From assembly GCA_000715855.1 (NCBI GenBank), contig KL571302.1, positions 2,889-11,204 of the forward strand: a DNA stretch of 8,316 nt. The letters are read 5' to 3'. Positions 1 to 6,116 of the stretch are shown piece by piece. The DNA is from Actinoplanes liguriensis (lineage in GTDB: Bacteria > Actinomycetota > Actinomycetes > Mycobacteriales > Micromonosporaceae). The notes beneath the pieces were generated by a model. That model searched no databases. It was not told the origin of the DNA and was given only the letters and a program-made list of their open reading frames with translations. Every line of letters starts with the position of its first letter. Position 1 is the stretch's first letter. The translations under genes and the position numbers were made by a program.

Positions 1-1165
1 CCCCGGTGGCGTGCGAGAGCGTGTCGTTGACCCGCTTGAAGTGGTCCAGGTCGACGAGCGCGACACAGACCGGGCCGCCCGTCGCCAGCGCCGCGGTCAG
101 CTCGACCTCACAGCGGCGACGGTTGCCGAGACCGGTCAGCGGATCGCGCTCGGCGACGTCCCAGGCCTGCTCGACGGCGAACTGGGCGTGCGCGAACTGC
201 GCCGCGACAGTGCTCTGCTGACTGCGCAACGCCTCCCACGCCTCGTGGAACTCGCACATGAACCGGTACGCCGTCTCGAAATCCCCGGCGCCGGCGTGAC
301 ACGTCGCCAGCGCGCGCAACGCCGCCGCGTCCGCCTCCGGCCGGTTCCGCTCGGCCGCCAGCTCCCGGCAGCGCTGCAAGGTCCGGACGGCACCGTCGAC
401 GTCGCCCTGCCGGCGCTCGATCTCGGCGAGGGTCAGCAGCGCCGCGGGAACGGCGTCCGAATCCGTGGACGGCGCGTTCGCGATCGCGTCCAGGACCACC
501 CGCTCCGCCTCCTCCGGACGGCCGGTCTCCAGCAGCACCCGGGCCACGGTGTCCGCGCACGAGCAGTTGAGCAGCTCACCGACGGCCATCATCCGTTCCA
601 CCATCACCGCGGCGGCCTCCAGATCGCCGCTCTGGTAGGCGCACCAGGCCCAGTTGTTCAGGTTCGCGATCTCCAGGCCCGGGAAGCCGGACGCCTCCGC
701 CTCACGCTGCGCGGCGGCGAACTCGGCCGTCTCCAGCGTGCCCAGGCCCTGGTCGTTCACGAGCACGGCCAGGATGATCGCGTGGTCGGCGCGGATCGTC
801 ACCGGGTCGTCCGGCTGCAGCATCCGTACCGACCGGAGCGAATGCCGCACCGCGGTGGCGCTGTCCCCGATCCGCCACACCCCGCCGGCGATGATCGCGT
901 GCGCCTTCGCCCGCACCAGCCGGTCGTTGCTCGTGCCGAGCAGGGTGCGGGCCAGCTCCACCGCCTGCGGCACACGGCCGTTCCGGTTGTCCAGCTCCGC
1001 GAAGATCAGCCGGGCCAGGTCGGCGCTGCGCCGGTCACCGGCCTCCTCGGCCGCCGCGATCAGTGCCCGGGTGCGTTCGACCAAGCCGTCGTGGGACGTG
1101 TAGGTGTCCACGACCAACTGCTCGACCTGGCTTCCCAGTGAAGGTGACGGCACGTCGCGCCTCAT
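1..1165 (-). CDS. GGDEF diguanylate cyclase with N-terminal TPR-like region (C-terminus cut by window edge)
   Basis: The reverse strand from ATG 1165 stays open to the window edge, giving 388 residues. Residues 20-335 are almost wholly helical, Ala/Leu/Glu-rich and arranged like TPR-type repeats (for example around 60-75, 165-195 and 240-300). No signal peptide or membrane segment is visible, so the protein is probably cytosolic. A helical linker (about 318-340) leads into the start of a GGDEF domain: DPLTGLGNRR at 341-350 and DLDHFKRVND at 372-381, where D372 should bind Mg2+ and N380 the guanine. The family condenses two GTP into cyclic di-GMP. The signature GG(D/E)EF loop lies beyond base 1, so catalytic competence, an I-site or a following EAL domain cannot be judged. 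GTG 1171, two codons upstream, is an alternative start; neither has a clear Shine-Dalgarno site. A TAAACT -10-like hexamer at 1188-1183 would give a very short leader. Confidence 0.85.
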   Translation of the reverse strand, partial: MRRDVPSPSLGSQVEQLVVDTYTSHDGLVERTRALIAAAEEAGDRRSADLARLIFAELDNRNGRVPQAVELARTLLGTSNDRLVRAKAHAIIAGGVWRIGDSATAVRHSLRSVRMLQPDDPVTIRADHAIILAVLVNDQGLGTLETAEFAAAQREAEASGFPGLEIANLNNWAWCAYQSGDLEAAAVMVERMMAVGELLNCSCADTVARVLLETGRPEEAERVVLDAIANAPSTDSDAVPAALLTLAEIERRQGDVDGAVRTLQRCRELAAERNRPEADAAALRALATCHAGAGDFETAYRFMCEFHEAWEALRSQQSTVAAQFAHAQFAVEQAWDVAERDPLTGLGNRRRCEVELTAALATGGPVCVALVDLDHFKRVNDTLSHATG

Positions 1166-1253
1166 CGCCACGGCAGACTCGCAGTTTAGAGATCTGATCG
1201 AATCGGGTATCTGCCGCGCATCCCCGGTTCCCCCCGGCTTATGGAGGCTCTCG
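1166..1253. promoter_or_regulatory. Divergent intergenic region between the diguanylate cyclase and the small membrane protein
   Basis: This 88-bp gap separates two divergent genes and must hold at least the leftward promoter. It is less GC-rich than its surroundings around 1180-1212. On the minus strand TAAACT (1188-1183) fits the actinobacterial -10 pattern TAnnnT and would place transcription start near 1176, but no good -35 sits 17-18 bp upstream. On the plus strand TTTAGA (1185-1190) and TATCTG (1208-1213) are 17 bp apart and are only a weak match. These assignments are inference from hexamer matching. Confidence 0.3.
1243..1247 (+). promoter_or_regulatory. Ribosome binding site GGAGG for the small membrane protein
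   Basis: GGAGG lies 6 nt before ATG 1254, an ideal Shine-Dalgarno sequence and spacing. It fixes the start at 1254 and rules out the longer reading from 1104, which would run antisense through the start of the diguanylate cyclase gene. Confidence 0.85.
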
Positions 1254-1454
1254 ATGCGTGCAGGCGCGGTCATCATCGTCATCTGGCTCTTGCTCGGGCT
1301 GGTCGCTTCGTACCAGCGCGGCTACTTCAAGGACACCGGCGACGCGAGTTGCGCGGAGGCCGGCACCGTCATCGTCACCACGCTGGCCGGGCCGCTGAAC
1401 TGGCTCGGTGTCAACCCGAAGATCAAGTGTGAGGTGCCGCCGCCGTCGAAGTGA
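1254..1454 (+). CDS. Small conserved membrane protein, 66 residues
   Basis: Residues 5-20 (AVIIVIWLLLGLVASY) form a clear transmembrane helix right after a four-residue N-terminus. A second, weaker hydrophobic stretch (about 36-53, GTVIVTTLAGPLNWLGVN) could be a second helix or a re-entrant segment. Two cysteines (C33 and C59) flank it, and the protein ends in a Pro-rich tail (EVPPPSK). I recall similar 60-70-residue proteins, with an N-terminal helix and a Gly-Pro-Leu-Asn motif, as conserved hypotheticals in actinomycetes, but know no function. The start is set by a perfect Shine-Dalgarno site. The gene stands alone: the divergent diguanylate cyclase lies on one side, and 72 bp downstream begins a reductase with its own promoter. 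The charges around the first helix (R2 before; R22 and K26 after) do not settle the topology. Confidence 0.8.
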   Translation: MRAGAVIIVIWLLLGLVASYQRGYFKDTGDASCAEAGTVIVTTLAGPLNWLGVNPKIKCEVPPPSK

Positions 1455-1488
1455 TCTTCTCCGGGCGGCAGGTTGCCGGGATTCGGGC

Positions 1489-1519
1489 TTGAGCTGGAGC
1501 GCGCTCCAGGTCCTAGCGT
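1489..1519 (+). promoter_or_regulatory. MerR-type promoter with 19-bp spacer and internal palindromic operator
   Basis: A -35 hexamer TTGAGC (1489-1494) and a -10 hexamer TAGCGT (1514-1519) are separated by exactly 19 bp, the over-long spacing typical of promoters activated by MerR-family DNA distortion. A perfect 16-bp palindrome, CTGGAGCGCGCTCCAG (1494-1509), fills most of the spacer, where MerR dimers bind. The -10 predicts transcription start at about 1526-1527, the A of the reductase ATG. No MerR gene is present in the window, so the regulator would act in trans. The coordinates and palindrome are seen directly; the MerR assignment follows from family knowledge. Confidence 0.75.
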
Positions 1520-1526
1520 CCTGGTC

Positions 1527-2453
1527 ATGGAACTTCGGAACTTCGGACGACTCGGGCAGATCAGCGCACTCACCCTGGGCGGCGGCGGCATCGGCGGCGT
1601 CTGGGGAACGACCGACCGGCGCGAGGCGGTGGCCACCGTGCACGCCGCCCTCGACGCCGGGATCACGATGCTGGACCTGGCGCCGGGATACGGCGCCGAC
1701 TTCGAGTCGGAGCGGGTGGCCGGCGAGGCACTTGGCACGTTTGGCGGGGACGTCATGATCACGTCCAAGGTCGGGCTGCCGGACAGGGCTCCGGTGGCCC
1801 GGATCAGGCAGAGCCTCACCGCCAGCCTGGACCGGATCGGCCGCGACCACCTGGACGTCTTCCTGCTGCACACCCAGATCCGCGCGTCGACTCCGGTGCC
1901 CGAGACCATCGACTGGCACGGGTACCACGAGGCGGCCGCGGAGTTCGAGCGCCTGCGGGACGAGGGCCTGATCCGCGCCTGGGGCATCACCGCGGTCGGC
2001 CACCCGGACCGGGTGATCGCCGCCCTCGGCGACACGCCACGACCGGACGCGGCGCAGGTTGTCGTGAACGCGCTCGACCTCAACGGCTGGTGGTACTTCG
2101 ACGGCGTCCGCCCGAAGAGCGACGACATCGTCCGCTCCGCGAACGAGCACGGGGTCCAGGTCATGGGCATTCGCGCGGTTGCGGCCGGGGCATTGACCAG
2201 CACCATTGATCGTACGACGGAAGCCGGTGACCCGGTCGCGGCGGACTTCGCCCGTGCCGAGCCGTTCCGCAAACTGGCCGCGGAGTGGGGCACCTCGCCG
2301 GCCGTGCTGGCACATCGGTACGCGCTGTCCGTGCCCGGCGTCTCGACCGTGATCCTCGGCGTGAAGAACCGGGCCGAGCTCGTGGAGTGCCTGGCCGCGG
2401 AGGCGGCGGGGCCGCTCACTCCGTCCGAGATGGACGCCGTCCGGGCTCTCTAG
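1527..2453 (+). CDS. Aldo/keto reductase, MerR-controlled
   Basis: The 308-residue product has the full (beta/alpha)8 aldo/keto reductase layout at the usual length. The N-terminus RNFGRLGQISALTLGGG is the first strand. The catalytic tetrad is intact: D50 and Y55 (in DLAPGYG), K81 (in TSKVG) and H115 (in LLHTQ). The cofactor-binding end shows SVPGVSTVILGVKN (268-281) followed by RAELVECL, as in NADPH-dependent members. Such enzymes reduce aldehydes and ketones to alcohols in the cytosol; the substrate cannot be read from sequence. A longer reading from TTG 1473 is possible, but it would put the promoter inside the gene and adds residues unlike the family N-terminus. ATG 1527 has no Shine-Dalgarno site and matches the predicted +1, so the mRNA is probably leaderless. 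The MerR-type promoter suggests induction by a small molecule or electrophile. Transcription ends at the hairpin 10 nt after the stop. Confidence 0.92.
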   Translation: MELRNFGRLGQISALTLGGGGIGGVWGTTDRREAVATVHAALDAGITMLDLAPGYGADFESERVAGEALGTFGGDVMITSKVGLPDRAPVARIRQSLTASLDRIGRDHLDVFLLHTQIRASTPVPETIDWHGYHEAAAEFERLRDEGLIRAWGITAVGHPDRVIAALGDTPRPDAAQVVVNALDLNGWWYFDGVRPKSDDIVRSANEHGVQVMGIRAVAAGALTSTIDRTTEAGDPVAADFARAEPFRKLAAEWGTSPAVLAHRYALSVPGVSTVILGVKNRAELVECLAAEAAGPLTPSEMDAVRAL

Positions 2454-2463
2454 CTCCCGCGGG

Positions 2464-2491
2464 GTGGCGCCGGACCCTGCTCCGGCGCCAC
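2464..2491. terminator. Bidirectional hairpin terminator between reductase and cupin genes
   Basis: A perfect 11-bp stem, GTGGCGCCGGA (2464-2474) with TCCGGCGCCAC (2481-2491), closes a 6-nt loop. It begins 10 nt after the plus-strand reductase stop and 8 nt after the minus-strand cupin stop, so it can serve both convergent genes. No T-tract follows on either strand, as is common for actinobacterial terminators. Confidence 0.7.
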
Positions 2492-2499
2492 GCCGTGCC

Positions 2500-2874
2500 T
2501 CAGCGCACCCAGGGTGGGCTGATCACGGAGCCGTCCGCCAGCGTCGCCTCCAAGCCGACACTGGTGGTCACCCAGGCCGTGGCCGGCTCGTCGCTCGCGT
2601 TGTCGACGCCGAACTCGGCGCCGACCGGAACCCGCAGCACATCCCCCGGCGTCATCTCCTCGACGGCCCCGTCCAGGTGGACCCGGATCTGTCCACTGAG
2701 CAGCAGGAACACCTCCTCCTTGCCGACCCGGTGCGGGACGCCCGCGGTCCCGCCGGCGATCTCCAGCCGCCAGGCGCAGAGCTCCTCGCTGCCGGCCGCC
2801 GGTGACACGTACGAGTGGAAGACCGACCCGTGCAACCGGTGCACCACGGCGTCGCCCTCACGTCGAATTCCCAT
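2500..2874 (-). CDS. Single-domain cupin protein with degenerate metal site
   Basis: The 124-residue protein is one small beta-barrel cupin. Motif 1 spans H48 to G61 (HRVGKEEVFLLLSG) and motif 2 spans G77 to N92 (GDVLRVPVGAEFGVDN). In the canonical pattern the metal is held by two His and one Glu of motif 1 and one His of motif 2. Here H48 and E54 remain, but the second His is V50 and the motif 2 His is F88. Classical metal-dependent dioxygenase or isomerase chemistry is therefore unlikely, and a ligand-binding or altered-metal role is more plausible. The structural residues P83, G85 and N92 are conserved, so the fold looks intact and the gene is not decaying. The start is supported by GGAGG 5 nt upstream. 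The gene diverges from a MarR repressor whose likely operators cover its promoter. The substrate is unknown. Confidence 0.85.
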   Translation of the reverse strand: MGIRREGDAVVHRLHGSVFHSYVSPAAGSEELCAWRLEIAGGTAGVPHRVGKEEVFLLLSGQIRVHLDGAVEEMTPGDVLRVPVGAEFGVDNASDEPATAWVTTSVGLEATLADGSVISPPWVR

Positions 2875-2879
2875 CCGAT

Positions 2880-2884
2880 CCTCC
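2880..2884 (-). promoter_or_regulatory. Ribosome binding site GGAGG for the cupin gene
   Basis: On the minus strand GGAGG (2884-2880) lies 5 nt before ATG 2874. It sits just downstream of the proximal operator copy, so a repressor bound there would overlap the transcription start but not the ribosome site. Confidence 0.8.
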
Positions 2885-2890
2885 CCATGT

Positions 2891-2940
2891 AGTCAAGCTG
2901 CTTGACCAAATAGTCAAGCAGCTTGACCGCTGTGTCAAAC
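2891..2940. promoter_or_regulatory. Probable MarR operator array: two palindromes plus a third half-site on a 21-bp period
   Basis: Two 15-bp sites, GTCAAGCTGCTTGAC (2892-2906) and GTCAAGCAGCTTGAC (2913-2927), are reverse complements of each other. Each has perfect 6-bp arms around a 3-bp centre. A third half-site, GTCAAAC, starts at 2934. The three GTCAA starts (2892, 2913, 2934) are spaced exactly 21 bp apart, two helical turns, so bound dimers would sit on the same face of DNA. The size and symmetry fit MarR dimers, and the array lies directly between a MarR gene and its divergent neighbour. Binding itself is inferred. Confidence 0.8.
2910..2938 (-). promoter_or_regulatory. Promoter of the cupin gene, overlapped by operators
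   Basis: On the minus strand a consensus -35 TTGACA (2938-2933) and a -10-like GACTAT (2915-2910) are 17 bp apart, predicting transcription start near 2903 and a leader of about 29 nt. One palindrome (2913-2927) fills the spacer and touches the -10. The other (2892-2906) covers the start point, and the third half-site contains the -35. Repressor binding should therefore block polymerase. Confidence 0.65.
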
Positions 2941-2947
2941 TCGAATC

Positions 2948-3391
2948 GTGCGAAGTGATCTTCTGGACCTGCCGGTGCTGCTCCTCGGCGCCGCATCCGC
3001 CCTGGTCGACGGCATCAACGAGGGCGTACGGGCCCGCGGATTCACCGACATGCGGCCGGCCCACGGCTTCGCGTTCGTCCGCCTGGCCCCGGACGGCGCC
3101 ACCGTCGTCGAACTCGCCGAACACCTCGGCGTCACCAAGCAGGCCGCCAGCCAGATGGCCGACGAACTGGTCCGCAAGGGCTACGTCGAACGCCGGCCGC
3201 ACCCCACGGACGCCCGCGCCCGCCTCCTGACCCTGACCGGCCGCGGCTGGGCCTGCACTCGCGCCGCCGACGAGGCCGCATCGGAGGTGCTGCTCCCCTG
3301 GGCTGACGCCCTCGGTCCGGACCGCCTCGCCACCGTCCGCACCGCCCTGTCCACCCTCGCCGTCCCCGGCCGAATCCGCCCCACCTGGTAA
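2948..3391 (+). CDS. MarR-family transcriptional repressor
   Basis: The 147-residue protein has the MarR winged-helix architecture. An N-terminal helix (about 8-30) serves dimerisation; the HTH spans about 53-79 (VVELAEHLGVTKQAASQMADELVRKGYV); the wing follows with the family D-x-R-x-R pattern (D88, R90, R92); a C-terminal dimerisation helix spans about 104-137. MarR dimers bind short palindromes and are released by small phenolic or oxidising ligands. The likely targets are the palindromes just upstream, making it an autoregulator and repressor of the divergent cupin. GTG 2948 is the only sensible start: an in-frame TGA at 2924-2926 blocks extension, and the next Met is M35. No Shine-Dalgarno site precedes it, so a leaderless transcript is likely; CAAACT (2936-2941) could be its -10. 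The ligand is unknown. Confidence 0.9.
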   Translation: MRSDLLDLPVLLLGAASALVDGINEGVRARGFTDMRPAHGFAFVRLAPDGATVVELAEHLGVTKQAASQMADELVRKGYVERRPHPTDARARLLTLTGRGWACTRAADEAASEVLLPWADALGPDRLATVRTALSTLAVPGRIRPTW

Positions 3392-3403
3392 CCGCAATCC
3401 CCC

Positions 3404-3454
3404 AGCCGGCACCCACGGCTGTTTTGGGCTCAAATCGAGCCGTGAGCACCAGCC
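3404..3454. repeat. Palindromic intergenic repeat, copy 1
   Basis: This copy holds GGCACCCACGGCT (3408-3420), also present in copy 2. CACGGCT (3414-3420) pairs with AGCCGTG (3438-3444). An alternative inner stem GGCTC/GAGCC (3427-3431 with 3437-3441, loop AAATC) excludes that pairing. It follows the MarR stop by 12 nt and may act as that gene's terminator. Its similarity to copy 2 suggests a dispersed palindromic repeat family. Confidence 0.55.
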
Positions 3455-3469
3455 CGCCACGCCCCAGCC

Positions 3470-3527
3470 CCCGGCTGGCACCCACGGCTCTCCATGGGCC
3501 CGAGTTCAGCCCTGAGTGCCAGCCGGG
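3470..3527. repeat. Palindromic intergenic repeat, copy 2
   Basis: A perfect 12-bp outer stem, CCCGGCTGGCAC (3470-3481) with GTGCCAGCCGGG (3516-3527), encloses a second copy of GGCACCCACGGCT (3477-3489), 69 bp from the first. The two copies align along most of their length, including a matching AGCC-TGAG-(C/G)CC-AGCC right arm. There is no coding potential here. Confidence 0.6.
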
Positions 3528-3533
3528 AACGGG

Positions 3534-3566
3534 AACGCCCGCCGGGGGTGGACCCCGGCGGGCGTT
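3534..3566 (-). terminator. Strong hairpin terminator of the topoisomerase operon
   Basis: A perfect 14-bp stem, AACGCCCGCCGGGG (3534-3547) with CCCCGGCGGGCGTT (3553-3566), has a 5-nt loop. It starts 16 nt beyond the ParC-like stop at 3583 on the minus strand. There is no clear U-tract, but the length, GC content and position make termination the obvious role. Confidence 0.75.
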
Positions 3567-3582
3567 GGGAGCGTGGTGAGGG

Positions 3583-6102
3583 TCAGTCGCGCTCGATGTG
3601 GTGCCCGATCAGCTGCGGGCCCATGATCACGGCGGTCCCGGAGCCGTCACGGCGGGCGTCCGGCTCGGGCAGCTCCACCGGATCCCCGGTGTTGGTGGCG
3701 CCGACCGGCCGCGGCCCCACCCAGGCGACCACCAGCTCGGTCTCGCCCTTGAGGAACCGCTGCACCCGCACGCCGCCGGTGGCGCGGCCCTTCGCCGGGT
3801 ACGACGCGAAGGGCGACACCTTCACCTGCGTGCCCGTCGACGTCACCACCATCGGCTCGCCGTGCGACGCGTCCGCCGTGGCCACCACGTTGAACGAGAC
3901 GACCGACGCCTCCGCGGCCAGGTTCACCCCGGCCATGCCGCCGCCCTTGAGACCCTGCGGCCGCACCAGCTTGGCCGGGAAGCGCAGCAGGTTCGCATCC
4001 GAGGTGACGAACACCAGCGCCTCCGCGCCGTCGGTCAGCCACGTCGCCTGCAGGACCTCGTCACCCTCCTTGAGGGTGATCACCTCGAACTCGTCGGACC
4101 GGACCGGCCACTCCGGCGCGCAGACCTTGACCACGCCGTGCCGGGTGCCGAGCGCGAGACCCGGGGAGTCACCGGCGGTCAGCGGCGCGAGCCCGACCAC
4201 CTTCTCCCCCTTCTCCAGCGGGACCAGCTCGGACGCGGACATGCCGCCGCGCAGCGACACCGTGCCGGACGACTCGGGCAGCACCGGCAGCGGCAGCACG
4301 TCGGTCTTGAACGCGCGGCCCCGGTTGGTGACCAGCAGGATCCGCCCGCGGGCGGTGGCGTGGATGATCGCGCGGACCGCGTCGTGCTTGACCCGGCCGC
4401 TGCGCTTGCGCGCCTCGGTCGACTCCTCGCTCTCCGCGGCCGTGCGGGCGATCAGCCCGGTGGCGGACAGGATGATCTGGCACGGGTCGTCGGCCACCTC
4501 GAGCGGGCCGGCCGGCGCGGACGCGGCGAGCACCTCCTTGAGGTCGCCGTCGATCAGCGTGGTCTGCCGGCGCCGGGAGAACTCGCTGGTCACCTCGGCC
4601 AGCTCGTCGGAGACGACCTGCTTGAGCACGTTCTCGTCGTCGAGGATCCGGCTCAGCTCGGCGATCTCGTTGCGCAGCCGCTCCTGCTCGGTCTCCAGCT
4701 CGATCCGGTCGAAGCGGGTGAGCCGCCGCAGCGGCGTGTCGAGGATGTACGTCGCCTGGATGTCGCTGAGGCCGAACTCGCTCATCAGGGACGCCTTGGC
4801 GGCCGCCGCGTCGTCGCTGGCCCGGATGATCGCGACCACCCGGTCGATGTCGATCAGGGCGATGAGCAGGCCGTCGACGAGGTGCAGGCGGTCCTGCCGC
4901 TTGCTGCGCCGGTATTCCGTGCGGCGCGTGACGACGTCGTACCGATGCTGGACGAAGACCTCCAGCAGCGCCTTGAGACCCAGCGTGCGCGGGTGCCCGT
5001 CGACGAGGACCAGGTTGTTGATGCCGAACGAGCTCTCCAGCGGGGTCAGCCGGTAGAGGTCCGCCAGCAGCGCCTGCGGGTTGACGCCGACCTTGCACTC
5101 GATCACCAGACGGGTGCCGTGCTCACGGTCGGTGAGGTCCTTCACGTCGGCGATGCCGGTCAGTCGCGCCGCCTGCCGCTGCCCACGCTTGGGGCCGGAG
5201 GTGATCAGCTTGCCCTTCACCTCATCGGTGATCGCCTCGATGATCTTCTCGGTCCCGATCCCGTACGGCAATTCGGTCACCGTGATCGCCTGGCGCCCGC
5301 GTCCACCCTCCAGCAGGCCGGTCTGCGCGCGGGCGCGGATGCGCACCACGCCGCGGCCGGTCTCATACGCCCGCCGGACCTCGTCGAGGCCGAGCAGCTG
5401 GCCGCCGGTGGGGAGATCCGGCCCCGGGACGAAGCGCATCAGCTCGTCGAGGTCGGCCTCCGGGTTGGTGATCAGGTGCCGGGCGGCCGCGACCACCTCG
5501 CCCAGGTTGTGCGGGATCATGTTGGTCGCCATCCCGACCGCGATCCCGGACGTGCCGTTGACCAGCAGGTTCGGGAAGGCGGCCGGCAGCACCTTGGGCT
5601 CGAGGTCGGAGCCGTCGTAGGTGGGCTTGAAGTCGACCGTGCCCTCGCCCAGCTCGCCGACGAGCAGCATCGCCTCGCGGGACATCCGGGCCTCGGTGTA
5701 CCGCGCGGCGGCCGGGCCGTCATCCGGTGAGCCGAAGTTGCCGTGGCCGTCGATCAGCGGCGTGTTGAGCGAGAAGTCCTGCGCGAGGCGGACCAGGGCG
5801 TCGTAGATCGCCACGTCGCCGTGCGGGTGGTACTTGCCCATCACGTCGCCGACCACGCGGGCGGACTTCACGTAGGCCCGGTCGGGACGGTGCCCCTGCT
5901 CGGACATCGACCAGAGGATGCGCCGGTGGACCGGCTTGAGCCCGTCCCGCGCGTCCGGCAGGGCACGTGAGTGGATCACCGAGTACGCGTACTCCAGGTA
6001 GGAGTCCTCGACCTCGGTGGTCAGTGGGTTGTCGATGACGTTGGCGCCGGCCTGGTCGAACGCGGAAAGGTCGACGCGGTTCTCGGTTTTGCGGCGTGCC
6101 AT
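3583..6102 (-). CDS. parC: Type IIA topoisomerase A subunit, ParC/GyrA family (topoisomerase IV-like)
   Basis: The 839-residue protein is the DNA-cleaving subunit of a type IIA topoisomerase. It has a winged-helix (CAP-like) domain with HPHGD (92-96) and the catalytic R134-Y135 pair in [10 protein letters not shown]; the tower follows with the DNA-bending I187 in NGTSGIAVG, then a coiled-coil arm (about 395-500) and a C-terminal beta-pinwheel (about 535-800). Y135 forms the transient 5'-phosphotyrosine link. The canonical GyrA box (Q-R-R-G-G-x-G) is absent: the expected site reads RKRSGRV (565-571), favouring decatenation/relaxation over negative supercoiling. The E. coli GyrA Ser83 position is V97; the Asp87 position is D101. 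The start is ATG 6102, 14 nt after the ParE stop, with AGAGG (6117-6113) about 10 nt upstream, so the two subunits share one mRNA. In Streptomyces a second, topoisomerase IV-type pair coexists with true gyrase near oriC; this is probably the same enzyme, though a gyrA label is possible. Confidence 0.93.
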   Translation of the reverse strand: MARRKTENRVDLSAFDQAGANVIDNPLTTEVEDSYLEYAYSVIHSRALPDARDGLKPVHRRILWSMSEQGHRPDRAYVKSARVVGDVMGKYHPHGDVAIYDALVRLAQDFSLNTPLIDGHGNFGSPDDGPAAARYTEARMSREAMLLVGELGEGTVDFKPTYDGSDLEPKVLPAAFPNLLVNGTSGIAVGMATNMIPHNLGEVVAAARHLITNPEADLDELMRFVPGPDLPTGGQLLGLDEVRRAYETGRGVVRIRARAQTGLLEGGRGRQAITVTELPYGIGTEKIIEAITDEVKGKLITSGPKRGQRQAARLTGIADVKDLTDREHGTRLVIECKVGVNPQALLADLYRLTPLESSFGINNLVLVDGHPRTLGLKALLEVFVQHRYDVVTRRTEYRRSKRQDRLHLVDGLLIALIDIDRVVAIIRASDDAAAAKASLMSEFGLSDIQATYILDTPLRRLTRFDRIELETEQERLRNEIAELSRILDDENVLKQVVSDELAEVTSEFSRRRQTTLIDGDLKEVLAASAPAGPLEVADDPCQIILSATGLIARTAAESEESTEARKRSGRVKHDAVRAIIHATARGRILLVTNRGRAFKTDVLPLPVLPESSGTVSLRGGMSASELVPLEKGEKVVGLAPLTAGDSPGLALGTRHGVVKVCAPEWPVRSDEFEVITLKEGDEVLQATWLTDGAEALVFVTSDANLLRFPAKLVRPQGLKGGGMAGVNLAAEASVVSFNVVATADASHGEPMVVTSTGTQVKVSPFASYPAKGRATGGVRVQRFLKGETELVVAWVGPRPVGATNTGDPVELPEPDARRDGSGTAVIMGPQLIGHHIERD

Positions 6103-6116
6103 TGGTAGCGAACCTC

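Noticed and set aside
11..1141. 376-codon plus-strand open frame opposite the diguanylate cyclase
   Set aside because: The product is low-complexity Arg/Val/Gly-rich with no domain, while the opposite strand gives a clear GGDEF protein.
1466..1478. Small hairpin CGGCA-GGT-TGCCG after the small membrane protein
   Set aside because: A 5-bp stem is within chance expectation at this GC content and no T-tract follows, so I do not call it a terminator.
1473..1526. N-terminal extension of the aldo/keto reductase from TTG 1473
   Set aside because: It would translate through the MerR-type promoter and adds 18 residues absent from the typical family N-terminus.
1239..2419. Overlapping 358- and 365-codon minus-strand frames opposite the reductase
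   Set aside because: Both are shadows of an aldo/keto reductase with an intact catalytic tetrad, and neither shows a family signature.
2891..2940. Short regularly spaced repeats as a possible CRISPR or iteron array
   Set aside because: There are only two and a half units of 21 bp between a divergent MarR/cupin pair, overlapping a promoter. Operators explain them better; no cas or rep gene is present.
3494..5056. 520-codon Ser/Arg-rich plus-strand frame starting in the intergenic repeats
   Set aside because: It is antisense to the C-terminal half of the ParC-like gene, its composition is biased, and it starts inside palindromic and terminator DNA.
3598..5730. Long open frame of 710 codons on the plus strand, antisense to the ParC-like gene
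   Set aside because: It mirrors the codon structure of the real gene. The product is rich in Arg, Gly, Asp, Leu and His with no recognisable domain, a standard artefact of high-GC DNA.
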